Assembly (NCBI GenBank): GCA_009746045.1
Contig: RPFO01000026.1
Coordinates: 1,987,286-2,051,285, forward strand
Length of the DNA: 64,000 bases
Origin: Mesostigma viride
Lineage: Eukaryota; Streptophyta; Mesostigmatophyceae; Mesostigmatales; Mesostigmataceae
Direction of reading: 5' to 3'
Each line of letters opens with the position of its first letter. Position 1 is the stretch's first letter. Below, one piece after another: positions 44,901-55,770 of this stretch. The notes under the pieces were generated by a model. The model was given only the letters and a program-made list of their open reading frames with translations. It searched no databases and was not told the origin of the DNA. Both the position numbers and the translations under genes were made by a program.

Positions 44901-47900
44901 GCTCACCACGATCGGGCTTCTGTACCTGCGGCTTGGGGAAAACTACCAGGTAAGTGGTGGGCGGTAGACGCTCTGTGTAACTTGACCGGGGCATGTGCGT
45001 GTGGAGGGAGGGATATTGTGGGCCACATCTCCCACTGGTGAATGCCGGGGGCAAGGCGATTGTGCTGGAATCAGGTAGGCGTATGGGTTAGCCTCTCAAC
45101 GATGAGGGCTAAGGGTTGATATGTCTTAATCCATGCTGGAGCGTTAAGGGATAAATGCCACTACCTTATGTCCGGGTAGTGGCAGGCATGCAGGGGTAGC
45201 TGTGGCAGTTTCCCAGATGCTGGGGGATCGGGCCGGTAGGCCGGGAACATTTTTCCAAAGGCTTGGAAGCAAGGTGGTGGTAAACCAAGCTTTCTTAAGG
45301 TTGGCTTCCTTGCGCAGCTGTAGAGTGGTCGTTGAGGGGCGATTGAACGGAGAAGGAAGTTGGGGATGTGGAGAAGGGAGAAAGGGCCCAGGAAAAGAGG
45401 AAACGAGGGGCAGCATGGCGGAGGTTATTGACATTTTTAAAGGCGTGTTGGGGATCATCGCGTTGTTTTTTCTAGAAGAGAGAAAAACAGAAGTGAGGGG
45501 CTTTCGTGAATTTTGAGAGTTTCTCTTGCTACCTCCGGGCCATTACAATATCTACAAAGCCATTTTCCCCCAAAATATTGAAAATGACTGTGCGGGGCGA
45601 CATGCAATGTGAAAAAAGTTGGACATGGGTGGCCCAACAAACTAGATATTCTTGAAGGGAAGGAAAGGTCCTTTTTTTGGCCCAAGGGCTGCCAGGATTA
45701 GGAGTCGGAAGTACCTCAGAAAACTCGTGGCCAAAAATTTCGTTGTAGGGGTGCCTGTGGTAAATTACCCCAAATGAGGTATCGGAGGATTTTATCCGTC
45801 CAGATCATTCGGTTGGTACAAGTGCATCGTACCGGATCTCGGATGCTCAGGTTACGTCCAGCGCTTCGTTTAGGCTTTTTTTCCTCAGCCGGCGCCGCGC
45901 CGGCAACAATTTCACGTGGCCTGCGGCCGGCGAATGCCGGCCATGAGCTGGCCAAGTGCAACCCCCCCCCGGCACGTTTAGAATTGGGGTCGGACCGATT
46001 CAGGGCTCACGATCTTAAGTATTCTTACTACTGTGATTCGATTCTACTACATTCTACTACTACTCTACTACTAGTAGAGGTCAGGGTCTCGCAATCTTAA
46101 ACCTGGGATTCGTAAAACTGTGTGGGGGGGTTGTACCTTGCACACACCTGCGAGTCGCGGGGGTGCCGGGCTGCTGCCGGCCTGTTGCATAAAAAAGTGA
46201 AGTTGGCGTCGGGCTGACGATGGAGTTCAGGTTTGTGAGCGTTAAATGTGATGCTGAGTCGATAGAATACTTGTTTATCATTAAACATGTCCGCGCCTGA
46301 AAAGTGGTCTGGTTGGGGGGGGGGGGGGGGGCGCAGAGGTTCTTTTTTAAATGGTTGGTTATACCTGATTACTTGCTTGATTTTTCCAGCAGACGCCTGC
46401 TGAGCATCATATTTTTTTCTGCAGTTTTCGTTGTCCAATAAGGTGTTCTACGATATGGGTTTTCTTTAGCAATGCATTTGAACTTAGTGGCGGGAAATGG
46501 CCGCCTGCGGAGGAGTAAGTCGGTGATCGGATATTGCAAGGTCACCGCAGGGAGCCCGAGAGCTGCTGGGACCTCAGCGGACAGCATACGATGCCATGGT
46601 TGAGCTAGAAACGCAACTGCCGGTGCATGGGATCGGTATTATCGTTATTTCGCAACCATAAAACAATTTTCAACGCGACAGTGCGGATATTGCCTGTGAA
46701 AATGGCAGCGGAAACTGCACGAGCTGGCCGGTTTCCTACACGGCACATCGCTGAAAGGTATGCGCTTCTTAAACATAGTAGACAGCGCCAGGAAAGGGGG
46801 AAATGACGTGTGTGTTATCTTACTAATTTTTTACAACACTACAAAGAGTGGAAAACGTGTGGAGTTCTGATGGATGAACAGGTGCTGGAAGTATAGGGTC
46901 AGATTATGTTAGAAAATGAGCTAGTGTTTTGTGAAAAATTTCCAGGAAATCTGTCAATATTTTCTGGTTCGTGTGAGAATTCATGCAATTTCAGTAGCCC
47001 AATGGCCCTTTTTTAGAATGCTGTTGGAAAGATGTCAGCAAGGCAGCCTAGGGCTTAAGCAAGTTAGTACTCTTTTCCTCTTGCCTGTGCCCCCTTTCGC
47101 ATAGGTATGTTCTCTGCATGTGAAGGTGAAAGCATTGGATGGGTTTCTTAGTAGGATTGGCATTCAAATGACTAGGCAGCATTTACACAAGCAACTCAAG
47201 TGTGCAACACCACTGCTTTATACCAAAGGCAGATGCAAGGTTCTAATGGGGTGCCAGAAAGCGGCACTAGCGTAGTAAGGTGGTGGCTAAAGGCCTTGCC
47301 ATCGGGCAGTTGGCGTTCATGTACATGCCCAGCGTGCTTTTTTGCGACCTTTAGCACTGGTTGAATTGTCGTTAGTAATGATATGCCCCACTTAGAGGTT
47401 GAAGTGGTTTTGCCCAGTTTTTCGAACCATACGCTTGTCACAGGCGGTATGGTTGATGTTTGGTGGCATGAGATGGGCATGCCTATGCGTGCATCTTTTC
47501 TCCAAGTAAAAACTGCAGGCCCACATGCTGGGTGCTGGGATTGAGACTCTTTACATTGTATTGCACCAATTTTGAGTGTGGCAGCTTCTCCCCTTGCCAT
47601 CTAAGGAATGTATTGTACAGATTGTCAAGTTTAAAGGGCATGGGGCGCTCCATTTTTGTGATGAATTTGTAGGCATTATTTATGCCAGTCATGACTGATT
47701 GGTCCTTAACTGGGGCTTTAGAGGTGCCAATCTCTTGTACAGAAGTCTGGGGATGCTATATTAAGAGGGCTCTCAAAGACCTGTTCATTTAAGTAAGTTA
47801 TAAGCCTGCATGTAACTTGAAGTGCGAAAAAAGATCCCTGAAGTGTCCCTGAAAAATACCCATGTGCAGCATGGCAGATTTATGTGCCCTAAGGCTTTGC

Positions 47901-49383
47901 GATTGGGCCCCAAGTTTGTGGGCTCATACCCAAGTGTGCCACCAGCATGGATGTGATGTCAAATCCCACGCGCGGTCCCCATACTTCATTTGCACTTATT
48001 TAGTGCGGCCATGTATACCAAAATTAGCCAAGGGCCAGGTGACCCCCCTAGGTATCTTTTGTGGTGCCTCTAATTTCAGAGTCCAAACCCAGATTTTTTT
48101 TTTTATAGGTCTTTGCTACACACCTCTAGGTATGATGCCATGAAAGGGCTTTGAAAAATTCCCGTTTGCATTACCGTGGCAGTGCCTCATACAGTGTCCA
48201 ATATGTAGATTTTTGAATTGCCCAACGTCGTAGGTATTTTAATGGCCCGGAGGTAGTATTTGAATATACCTTGGAACAAAAATCTTTTCTGGATTATGTG
48301 CATGATGCGGGTGAAGAGTATGCTGGCGGACGAATGACTGTGTGGATGAGTTGTGAATTTTTTTTGTTGTCTCACGTGGGTGGCCGCTGTGTGATTACCC
48401 CTTGTGTATCCGTGTGCAGGTTACAAGCCCAGCCACTGCTCACCGCGGTCTTAGCTCATTGAGGCTTTGCCATTGGTATCGATGGGGGTGCGCTTTTTGT
48501 GGTGATGCCGGGCATCAGAAATAAGGCTCATGCAGGCACGTGCACGGATAGAGTTAGGACTCTATCAGCCACAACATGCTTTTCTGGAGCGGACAGCAGC
48601 AACATCCGGAGCCTTGGTGTTCCCCCTGGCACCCCCCCTCTACCCATCCTTCCGTCCCCCATACTCTCGTCCCTCGCTACACACTTCCCTGCGCCTCGCA
48701 GTCATATACTCGGAAAGACTATCTGGGCAAATTCCCCATTAATTAATTAATAAGCACGTGACTGCGTATATTCCCCATGTAGTCCCCTATATCCTTTAGT
48801 GGTTCCTTTTTCACTTTCGTACGCCCTCTTTCCCCTCCCTCTCTCCCCTCTCCTTTCATCCCCCCTTTGTTTGCTGACACATCTGGCTTTCGTCCTTGTG
48901 GATGGCTGTCGCTGCATCCCCATCCACATGCTTCCCCTCCCCCCCTGCCACGCCCCCCCGCACCACACACACCCAAGCACCCCACCCACCCACCCGCCCT
49001 CCTGCCGGCCCGCCCGCCCGCCCGCCCGCCCACCCACCATCCCCCACCCAACCCAGGCCTTTGACTTCCTGGGCAACTCACTGACCCACGACCCCAAGAA
49101 CCCGAAGACCATCCTCGCGGCCGGCAGCATTATCCAGGACCACAGCGACATGGACGTGGCGCTCATAAAGTACCGGGTTGCCGCCGTGCAGACGCCCAAC
49201 AGCGCGCAGCTGTGGAACAACATCGGCATGTGCTTCTTCGGCAAGCAGCGCTACATCGCCTCGATCGCGTGCCTCAAGAAGGTGAGCCTGGCAGCAGTAT
49301 TTTCTACCATTTTTGTCAGCCTATGTCAAAGGCGTGGATGCCTTAGCATTCTTCTTAGAGTTGTGCTTCGTTTTTTGGCGTGT

Positions 49384-49427
<44 letters not shown>

Positions 49428-50749
49428 AAGCAGAGCTACATTGCGTACATATGCCTCAAGGTGAGCCTGGTAGCACCCATTCGAAAGGTGCGGATTCCAG
49501 CATTGTGTGTAACGCTACGCGTTGTGTTTGGCCCTTGTGCAATTTCAAATGCCTTAACAGGTAGGCATACGTTTCAGTTTTTAGCCTGGAGCAGCTGCGG
49601 ATGCTAGCGTTCATTATGAAGGCTGACTCAGCTTTAGCCTTTGGATGTGCAGTGTATGTGGTGTCCGAGTTGCAGTTATTGTGTTTGTTTGTACCTGCAT
49701 GTGGCGGTTTCTGTCCTGCTGCACGAAGCTTAATCTTTTATTTGTTTCTTAATGAAAGTACCTGTTGCTCAAGCATATGTAGGAGCAGGTTTCAGTCACA
49801 TGCCTCAAAAAGGTGCAGCTGCTGACAATTGGCAGAACTGTTCACTCGGGCTTGTGCCTCAAAATCATACTCAGGGTGCATCGCATCTAAGAAGGTGCGG
49901 CGGGTAGCATCATGCCCCTCAAAACTACGGTGGGTCTTGTTTCGCAAAAAGCAGGCGTACCTTGTGCCATGGGTCAAAAGGATGCAGCTCACGCAAACAT
50001 ACCAATAACTCCTTGATACCAATAACTGCCTTTATCCACTTCTTGAACTTGTCATTTCTGCACCCCCGCCCCCGCCCCCGCCCCCCGCCCCCGCCCCCGC
50101 CCCCGCCCCCCGCCCCCGCCCCCTGCCCCCGCCCCCCGCCCCCTGCCCCCGCCCCCCGCCCCCCGCCCCCGCCCCCCGCCCCCCGCCCCCCGCCCCCGCC
50201 CCCCGCCCCCGCCCCCCCCGCCCCCCGCCCCCCGCCCCCGCCCCCCGCCCCCCGCCCCGCCCCCCTCCAACTCCAACCCAAACCCAAACCCAAACCCAAA
50301 CCCAAACCCAAATTCATCCGCCACCCCCACGTGCACCCCCAACCCAGGCGCTCTACCTGGACCCGTTTGAGTGGATCATCAGCTACAACTTGGGCCTCGT
50401 CCACCTCAACACAAGCCAGTATGCGTCCGCGTTCCACTTCTTCAGCGCGAGCATCAACCTCAAGCCGGACTTCCCCTCCTCCTACATGTACCTCGCCATC
50501 ACCCTATCCAAGCTTGATGACTTTGAGAATGCGTGCAGCGCCTACGAGAAGGCGATCGACATGGAGAGCGACCATTTGTTCGAGCTCAACTATGCGATCA
50601 CGCTGTACAATAATGGCGAGCACGAGCGGTCGCGGCAGCACTTCGAGGAGTTTAAGCGGCTGTTCGAGGAGCTGGATGAGGAGACCAAGAGCGCTGACTC
50701 CGAGGTGTTGGAGCAGAAGCAGACACTCGCCGTGCTGCTGCAAGCATAA
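41991..50749 (+). CDS. BBS4: BBSome subunit BBS4, TPR protein, 6 exons
   Basis: Core subunit of the BBSome, the coat complex moving membrane proteins in and out of cilia. Exons: 41991-42059, 42242-42526, 43735-43854, 44833-44949, 49057-49281, 50348-50749; all are in phase, giving 405 residues. Tetratricopeptide repeats fill nearly the whole protein. Family blocks seen include [43 protein letters not shown](Q/K)RY and [16 protein letters not shown], in the same order as animal BBS4. It is shorter than vertebrate BBS4 because the disordered C-terminal tail is absent. Intron 4 is 4.1 kb. The presence of BBS4 implies a ciliated organism. Introns and the 3' flank carry many exon-edge copies. Confidence 0.93.
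43044..43345. repeat. 47-bp minisatellite in BBS4 intron 2
   Basis: About 6.4 nearly identical units of 47 bp (TCATGTGGTTTTCACGGCAA, then AAAGTGGGGTGTGATTCACTAACAGTG). Just upstream at about 42980-43005, GTGAAAACCACGTGACAC is an inverted copy of the unit's core, so the array may have grown from a foldback. Confidence 0.95.
43541..43605 (+). repeat. Exon-edge copy of the BBS4 exon 3 acceptor
   Basis: Exon 3 start (43731-43790) reads GCAG|GGCCTGTGCTACATC, then AAATATGACAAGGCG. At 43545 the sequence reads GCAG|GACCTGGGCTACGTC, then ACATGTGACAAGGCT, 186 bp upstream, with the acceptor AG retained. Confidence 0.85.
43905..44285 (+). repeat. Four exon-edge copies of the BBS4 exon 3 donor
   Basis: The exon end ACATGCAGCTGGGCAAGGTG (43823) is repeated at 43910, 44041, 44141 and 44250 with increasing decay. 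Blocks upstream of each copy (CATGCT(A/G)A..TTAGGTG-like) are shared too, showing whole units of about 90-130 bp were duplicated. Confidence 0.9.
44466..44790 (+). repeat. Two exon-edge copies of the start of BBS4 exon 4
   Basis: Exon 4 translates [16 protein letters not shown]. At 44738-44785 the DNA gives [12 protein letters not shown], 104 bp upstream, and at 44466-44512 a further copy gives [13 protein letters not shown]. Both end abruptly within unrelated sequence; neither has a good acceptor. Confidence 0.9.
44528..44700. repeat. 15-bp minisatellite
   Basis: About 11 units of ACCTCCTCTAGTCGC with A/G variation, lying between the two exon 4 copies. It is open in frame as a Thr-Ser-Ser-Ser-Arg repeat, an artefact. 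Confidence 0.95.
44950..49056 (+). other. BBS4 intron 4 (4.1 kb)
   Basis: Contains no recognisable nested gene. Composition changes at about 46.8-48.5 kb to AT-richer sequence without obvious repeats, which could be an old insertion whose ends I could not define. A short ATTAATTAATTAATAAG tract lies at 48738-48754. The last 100 bp is a C-rich CCCACCCGCC tract leading to the acceptor. Confidence 0.5.
49381..49428. repeat. (TG)n microsatellite
   Basis: A TG run of about 48 bp in BBS4 intron 5, ending directly at an exon-edge copy (GCAAGCAGAGCTACATTGCG). Confidence 0.9.
49426..49905 (+). repeat. Exon-edge copies of the BBS4 exon 5 donor
   Basis: The exon end (49240-49290) reads GCAAGCAGCGCTACATCGCC, then GTGCCTCAAGAAG|GTGAGCCTGGCAGC. 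At 49428 the sequence reads GCAAGCAGAGCTACATTGCG, then ATGCCTCAAG|GTGAGCCTGGTAGC. Weaker copies lie at about 49772-49815 (ATGCCTCAAAAAG|GTGCAGC) and 49881-49905 (TAAGAAG|GTGCGGCGGGTAGC). Confidence 0.85.
50060..50312. repeat. GC-only CCCCGCC minisatellite and CCCAAA tract
   Basis: About 215 bp made almost only of C and G (CCCCCGCC/CCCCGCC units), then about six CCCAAA hexamers, just before the exon 6 acceptor at 50346-50347. The complement is strongly G-quadruplex-prone. Confidence 0.95.
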
Positions 50750-51040
50750 GCTTTCTGGTTTTCTAGGGCTACCTTAGGTCACCCTTATTGCTGCAAGGTT
50801 AATTAGATCGCCGTGCTGCTGCAAGCAGAACAGTACAAGCCTTTTGGCTGCAAATGCCAAACATGAAGTTCTTGGGATGCTGCCAACAGAACCATGTGCT
50901 GGACGTGCTGTTGCAAGCATAAGCCTATCAGTTGCTGCAAGACTAGCTCAATGCCTTCGGCCATGGTCTGTTCATGTTCTTGCAGAGCGTAAGCTGGCTG
51001 CCATGTGGCTTTGTCCCGTTTGCGTGCCATTAATGAATTA
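50750..51040 (+). repeat. BBS4 3' flank with copies of the coding end
   Basis: The stop region (GCCGTGCTGCTGCAAGCATAAG, 50730-50750) is echoed at about 50811 (GCCGTGCTGCTGCAAGCAG), about 50905 (GACGTGCTGTTGCAAGCATAAGCC) and more weakly near 50983 (TTCTTGCAGAGCGTAAGC). The exon-edge copies are thus not limited to splice sites. Confidence 0.8.
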
Positions 51041-51300
51041 AGAACATATCTCCGTTGGGAGCATATGTGAGTCAACACATATCCCTGAGAAGGGGCATAC
51101 GGTTTATTATACATTCTGAGCTACAACCTGCAGGTGGGGGGTGTAAACCGCCACCTACTCTGGGTGCACAAGGTGCACCTGCACCACCATGATGTAGCTA
51201 TCATATCGCCATGCGTCCAGGCATAGTTGTCTCACTTCATACCTGAAAAGGTCTGGCATTGGGTGGAAGATTATTGTGGCTAGGCAATAGCCAGAGCATG
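51041..51300 (-). mobile_element. LINE 3' end, minus orientation
   Basis: AATTAAGAACATATCTCCGTTGGGAG (hairpin 51050-51061), followed by sequence matching 17728-17886 at lower identity, then a diverged version of the reverse-complemented ORF1 3' UTR. Confidence 0.7.
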
Positions 51301-51334
51301 GCATCTCAGCAAAGCATGAAGTTAAATACTCTAA

Positions 51335-51960
51335 CCACCGCATCTCCCTCGCCTGGCACGCTTTACGCCAATACCGGGCCCTGTGGCGCAAGCCCCTGGG
51401 CAAGATCGAGAAACAGGACCTGTTTAAGGTCCTCGTCCTGCCTGTTCTTACGTATGGGGCCAAGACGTGGCCGGACCCTCACCGCCGACCTGGCCCGCAA
51501 GCTGGACGGCGCGGTCACCGACATGCTGCGATCCATTTTCAGAGTACTCTAATATCCTACTTAGGCCGGCACAGGCGCCTGGGCCTAGCCGGGCACCTGG
51601 CCCGCACAGATCAGGTAGATACCTCAGATAGACTAGCTGGCACCAAGCCCGCCCAGCCTGGGCGATATGTCCTCACCTGGCGTGCCCCCGGCCGCGCGCG
51701 GCAGGGCCGCCACCCGTGGACTTTTCGTGATAGACTCGGCATGGACATGTGCTACAATAGACGTGACGGGCTCACCCCCGGGCAGCCTCCTGGTTTGTCT
51801 GTAATATGGAGGCAGATGGTGCGCAAGGATAGATGGCAAGTAGTGATGAAGGAGACCACCCCCAAGCCCGTGGGGGCTCCGCGTGTGACCAAGTATGGCA
51901 TTCATAGCGATTCGGGCCGCGGTGCCCACACCCCTGTAACTAGGACCTAGATAGCTTATA
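51335..51960 (+). mobile_element. LINE fragment: end of the RT region and ORF2 tail
   Basis: HRISLAWHALRQY and FKVLVLPVLTYGA are in frame. A small insertion then shifts the frame at the W..DPHRRPGPQ part. The tail continues RLGLAGHLARTDQVDTSD, PAQPGRYVLTW and ends with PGLSVIWRQMV. This is a different subfamily from the 31.6-kb and 55.8-kb copies. Confidence 0.75.
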
Positions 51961-51971
51961 CCATCCATTCC

Positions 51972-52630
51972 ATGATGAAGCTTGAAGTCATCACCGCTCA
52001 CACCGAGGCCCTGGCCTCACAGGTCCCAAAGATAGCGGAGCAGACGGCCACCATCGCATCCCAGCCACCCCGGCTGGATGCTGGCGACCTCCCGCCCCTC
52101 TCCTATGCGGACCTGCTGCGGTCAGCGACCGCCTCCACCACCGACGCCATCGCCACGAAGCTCCAGCAGCTGGAGGACCACCGCCAGGCCAACCAACGGG
52201 AGGCCACCGACCGCGCTCGCCGCGAGTGCCGAGTGGTGCTGCGTCGCTTCCCCCAGAAGCCAGGTGAGACGTCAACCTCCCTTGCCGACGAGCTCAAGGA
52301 CCAGCTCCTTACCCTCATGGGCCTGGTAGGTGAGGTAGAACTGCGTGGGTGTCACCGCCTTCCCCACTCAGGGACAAGGCGGCTCCCCCACCAGTTCTGC
52401 TCACCTTCCCCTCCCGTGAGGACAAGCAGCGGTTCCTCTCTCGTCGCAAGCGGTTGCACGACCTCACCTGGACGTTGGACGACGACCTGACCCCCGCTCA
52501 GCAGCAGCAGCGACGCGACCTGTGGCCGGAGTACCTCCGCCACAAGCAGCACCCCCAGAAGCCCAAGGTGTACGGGAGGGGCGGGGACCTGATGATCAAC
52601 CACAAGATGTGGACGCCCCCTGCGGGCTAG
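51972..52630 (+). pseudogene. ORF1 C-terminal half, second subfamily, frameshifted
   Basis: Frame 1 (51972 to about 52370) carries a helical segment and the RRF(P)..PGETS..L...L LTLMGLVGEVEL.G.HRLP block. The remainder (52349-52630) is in another frame and gives LLTFPSREDKQRFL, TLDDDLTPAQQQQRRDLWPEY and a stop at 52628-52630. It is clearly homologous to residues about 230-445 of the intact ORF1, but diverged. Confidence 0.8.
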
Positions 52631-52789
52631 AATATTATTTAGCCCTATAGCTTGTATCCATTGGTAGTCACTGCCGCCCTGGCAGCCATGCTTAGAACGT
52701 TTGCCTAGCCGTGCCAACATACCTAGTCACGTGCACCGCTAACGTGCACGGTACACAACCAGCCATGTAGCCTTAGCCTAGTCACTTGT

Positions 52790-53170
52790 TGTACAGCCAT
52801 TGAATTGAATTGAATTGAATTGTAACATAACTCCGTTGGGAGTATATGTAGCACACAGCCCTTGAGAGGGGGGCATATGGCCTATCATACATCCTAAGCT
52901 ACTTCCTGCAAGGGTGGGGATGTAAAGGACCCTTGCTCTAGGTGCACCAGGGCACGTGCATCCCCATGATCTTCAAGCTATGCCCAGCGAAGGGGGAGCC
53001 TGTCATGGGGGGGAAGATCAGCATAGCTATACAAAGAAGCTAGGGCATGGCGTCTCAGCAGAGAGTTACTCCCTGCATGGGCACAACATAACTAAATAAA
53101 GCTAGGCATCATCTGGGGTGTGGCTCATCATAGGCACACATGTACATGATTAAGGAAAGCGCGTGTACAG
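52790..53170 (-). mobile_element. LINE 3' end plus ORF1 3' UTR, minus orientation
   Basis: A GAATT pentamer run (about 52799-52822), then the hairpin CTCCGTTGGGAG (52831-52842), a segment matching 17728-17886, then the complement of the ORF1 3' UTR as at 17887-18050. It is the same module order as the 17.7-kb copy. Confidence 0.8.
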
Positions 53171-53280
53171 CCATGCTACGTCTCAAGTGGCTATGATCAG
53201 TTTACTCGCCCACGCTCCTTGTTATGCCATGCTCACATGGGTCTTATTGCACCCATGTAGTTAGAATGTTAGATAGATGT

Positions 53281-53550
53281 AGTATGTAGCCAATGTAGAT
53301 AGACTAGACCGGTAGGAATGTTTGCACCCATCCATCCATCCATCGGGGTTAATTAATTAATTAATTAATTAATTAATTAGACTCGTGCTCCCGTTGGGGA
53401 GTCACGGAGCATTAACCCCGATGGATGGATGGATGGGTGCAAACATTCCTACCGGTCTAATCTATCTACATTGGCTACATACTACCTCTATCGGGGTTAA
53501 TGCTCCGTGACTCCCCAACGGGAGCACGAGTCTAATTAATTAATTAATTA
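53281..53550. repeat. Nested palindrome of LINE ends
   Basis: The left arm, about 53281-53352 (TAGACCGGTAGGAATGTTTG, CACC, ATCC repeats, GGGGTTAA), is the reverse complement of 53410-53483. The centre holds a TTAA array and the module GTGCTCCCGTTGGGGAGTCA. A second, inverted copy of that module follows at 53490-53530 with its own TTAA array. Confidence 0.85.
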
Positions 53551-53574
53551 ATTATTGTACCCACAGATTGCCGG

Positions 53575-53765
53575 ATCGTTAGCGTGTCCGTTTAGCTACC
53601 GTGCCCGATTGCAGCTGTGGCATGCCTATGGCATGAAGGAGACTGGGGGTCTCTGCCCTTTCTCCTGTTGTGCACACACAGGGATTAAAAGCACTTCGGT
53701 GCTCCGTGACTCCCCAACGGGAGCACGAGTTTAATTAATTAATTAATTAATTAATTAATCCATTC
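53575..53765 (+). mobile_element. LINE 3' UTR with hairpin and TTAA tail
   Basis: Resembles 21540-21655 and ends GGTGCTCCGTGACTCCCCAA, CGGGAGCACGAGTT, then (TAAT)n. Confidence 0.7.
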
Positions 53766-53839
53766 CATCCCATGTTCCCCTCCCACTGAGGACTTATGCT
53801 CACGTGACGCAGTCACGTGTCTATTAATTAATTAATTAA

Positions 53840-55746
53840 GGTGAGGGTCCTATGCCAGACCCCCCAAAACCATAATATGGAATAACATGCAAAGCTGGCC
53901 TTGGGGCACCCAAACTATGATTTTGCCATGTAAATGGGATGTGTGGGGGTCCATCCCACCCACTGAGGGGGGGTATATACCCCTTTTAGTGACCGGTATT
54001 ACGCAAAAACGGACAAAAGACGCTACTCTAGGGGCATATCCCCTAGGACAATGGGGGCACAATTACTCATGTTTCAATATATTCCCATATAAAATCGTAT
54101 ATGGTGAGGTTGCCTACCTAATTGGAGCCCCGGAATGATGAGTATTATTGAAGTTATTAATTTTCCCCTAAAAACCGTACTTTTTAAGGCTGAAAAAAAT
54201 AAATCAAATCAAAAACACACATTTAGAGCCTGGGGAGATATACACAAATACTACACATATCGACAATTAATGCCACAAAATCTGAGCTCATTCTGAGTAC
54301 AAACGTAGAAGTTATAGCGTTTGGCAGTTTGCCACCTGTGCAGACGCTAAGGAAGGCAATAGTGAGTATTAAGGCACACTAACACTTCCTATGCCATCCA
54401 AAAGGCTCCTGACCATGCCCAATTTGACCACAATGTACAAGGAGGTGGCTGGGCACGTCATGTGCCCTTGCCTTACCTCGACACGGGCAACCTGTTGCGT
54501 GTGTGCACAACAATGAGGCAGGTAGCTCTACATGCCTAGCCAACACTTCTTATGCATATTCCAGGTTTATGGTGTGGGCATCATCCCAAAACCAAGCTGT
54601 CCGAATTCAAACACACCCTGGAAAGCCATATCCACTAATTGCCCAACCAAGGGTAACAACAGACAGTCGACAGAGAAAGCATAAGTATCATACATGCTGC
54701 TTGCCAAGGCTTCTTACCATGGTTACCTTGCCTTGCTAGCATATGAATTAGGGCTCTCCCATTTTAGTGGGAGAAAGGCCAACAAGACGACGATAACCCC
54801 TACCTACATGCAGTTCCACCCATGCAGTATGCCCCTCAGAACAACCACTGCCACCTTTCTTTCCAGCGCAATTGTTTGCCAAGAAACAACCTCAAGCTTG
54901 TGAGCCTCTAACCACAATGAAGCCGCTGCTAAGAAAGGCTGCGTCAATATTCACACAAAACTGAGTGCTGTTAGCAATCTCCTTCCAAGAAACCACTCAG
55001 CAAATCCCTGACAACTTGACGGCATGCCACGGCTCACGCTTTGACACGTCCCAGCCATGCAACGTACATACAAAACACTAAAAGGTGCCAGAAATCTGGC
55101 GATGCGCAGCACGGAATGGCATTCTACCTGGCCCTAACTGCACGGAAAGAAGCCGAAAACTTGCGTTGATAACCCATAAAGGAAGCGAAGCATCCATAGG
55201 GTGACGCTGAGCACACGATCGTACCATTACCGGCGTTGTCCTTCGCCCAGCGGCGCAGGAAAGAACAACCTTCCATGGAATAATAAGACGCGCATCCCGC
55301 GAGCCTGGAGAGTGTCTTACCGATCATGAAGGAAATCTTGCCGAAACCCAGCAATTTTTTTAAAGCTTTACCAATAACAATTTAAACGCATCCTTGACGC
55401 TAGGTAAAGCCCATAAAACCTGACAATCACCGCCGCCAGCGTGCATTCTAACTTATTCCTCTCGACGAAAACTTCAGATTGGACCCCCGTGGCGATGGTC
55501 ATCAATAAAATCATCGACACTGCAAAAAACGCGAACTCCGCTAAGAAGTAATATCATAAACTTGTCGTCTTTAAGATTAGCACAGTTTCTCTGCATTCCG
55601 CGAGCTATCTTTTTCTACTCTGCCTGAAAGCACGTCGCCATGGCCAGCTCCGGTAGGGGTGCGCGCACCGTGCACCACTTTTTCACGGTACGGACGGGTA
55701 CCGCGAATTTTTTCGGCGCCAAAAAATTCGCGCCGGGACCGTCACC
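53840..55746. mobile_element. Second TTAA-flanked element, non-autonomous
   Basis: 1907 bp bounded by inverted ends GGTGAGGGTCC (left) and, on the complement of the right end, GGTGACGGTCC (10 of 11). It sits inside TTAA arrays on both sides. A subterminal palindrome, CGCGAATTTTTTCGGCGCCA and complement, lies at 55710-55733. The interior is AT-richer than the surroundings, with no transposase. The flanking microsatellite prevents proof of a target duplication. The superfamily is uncertain. Confidence 0.6.
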
Positions 55747-55770
55747 TTAATTAATTAATTAATTAATTAG

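Noticed and set aside
50052-50437. Gly/Arg-rich and Pro-rich frames of 100-270 codons
   Set aside because: They translate the GC-only minisatellite and run out of frame through BBS4 exon 6.
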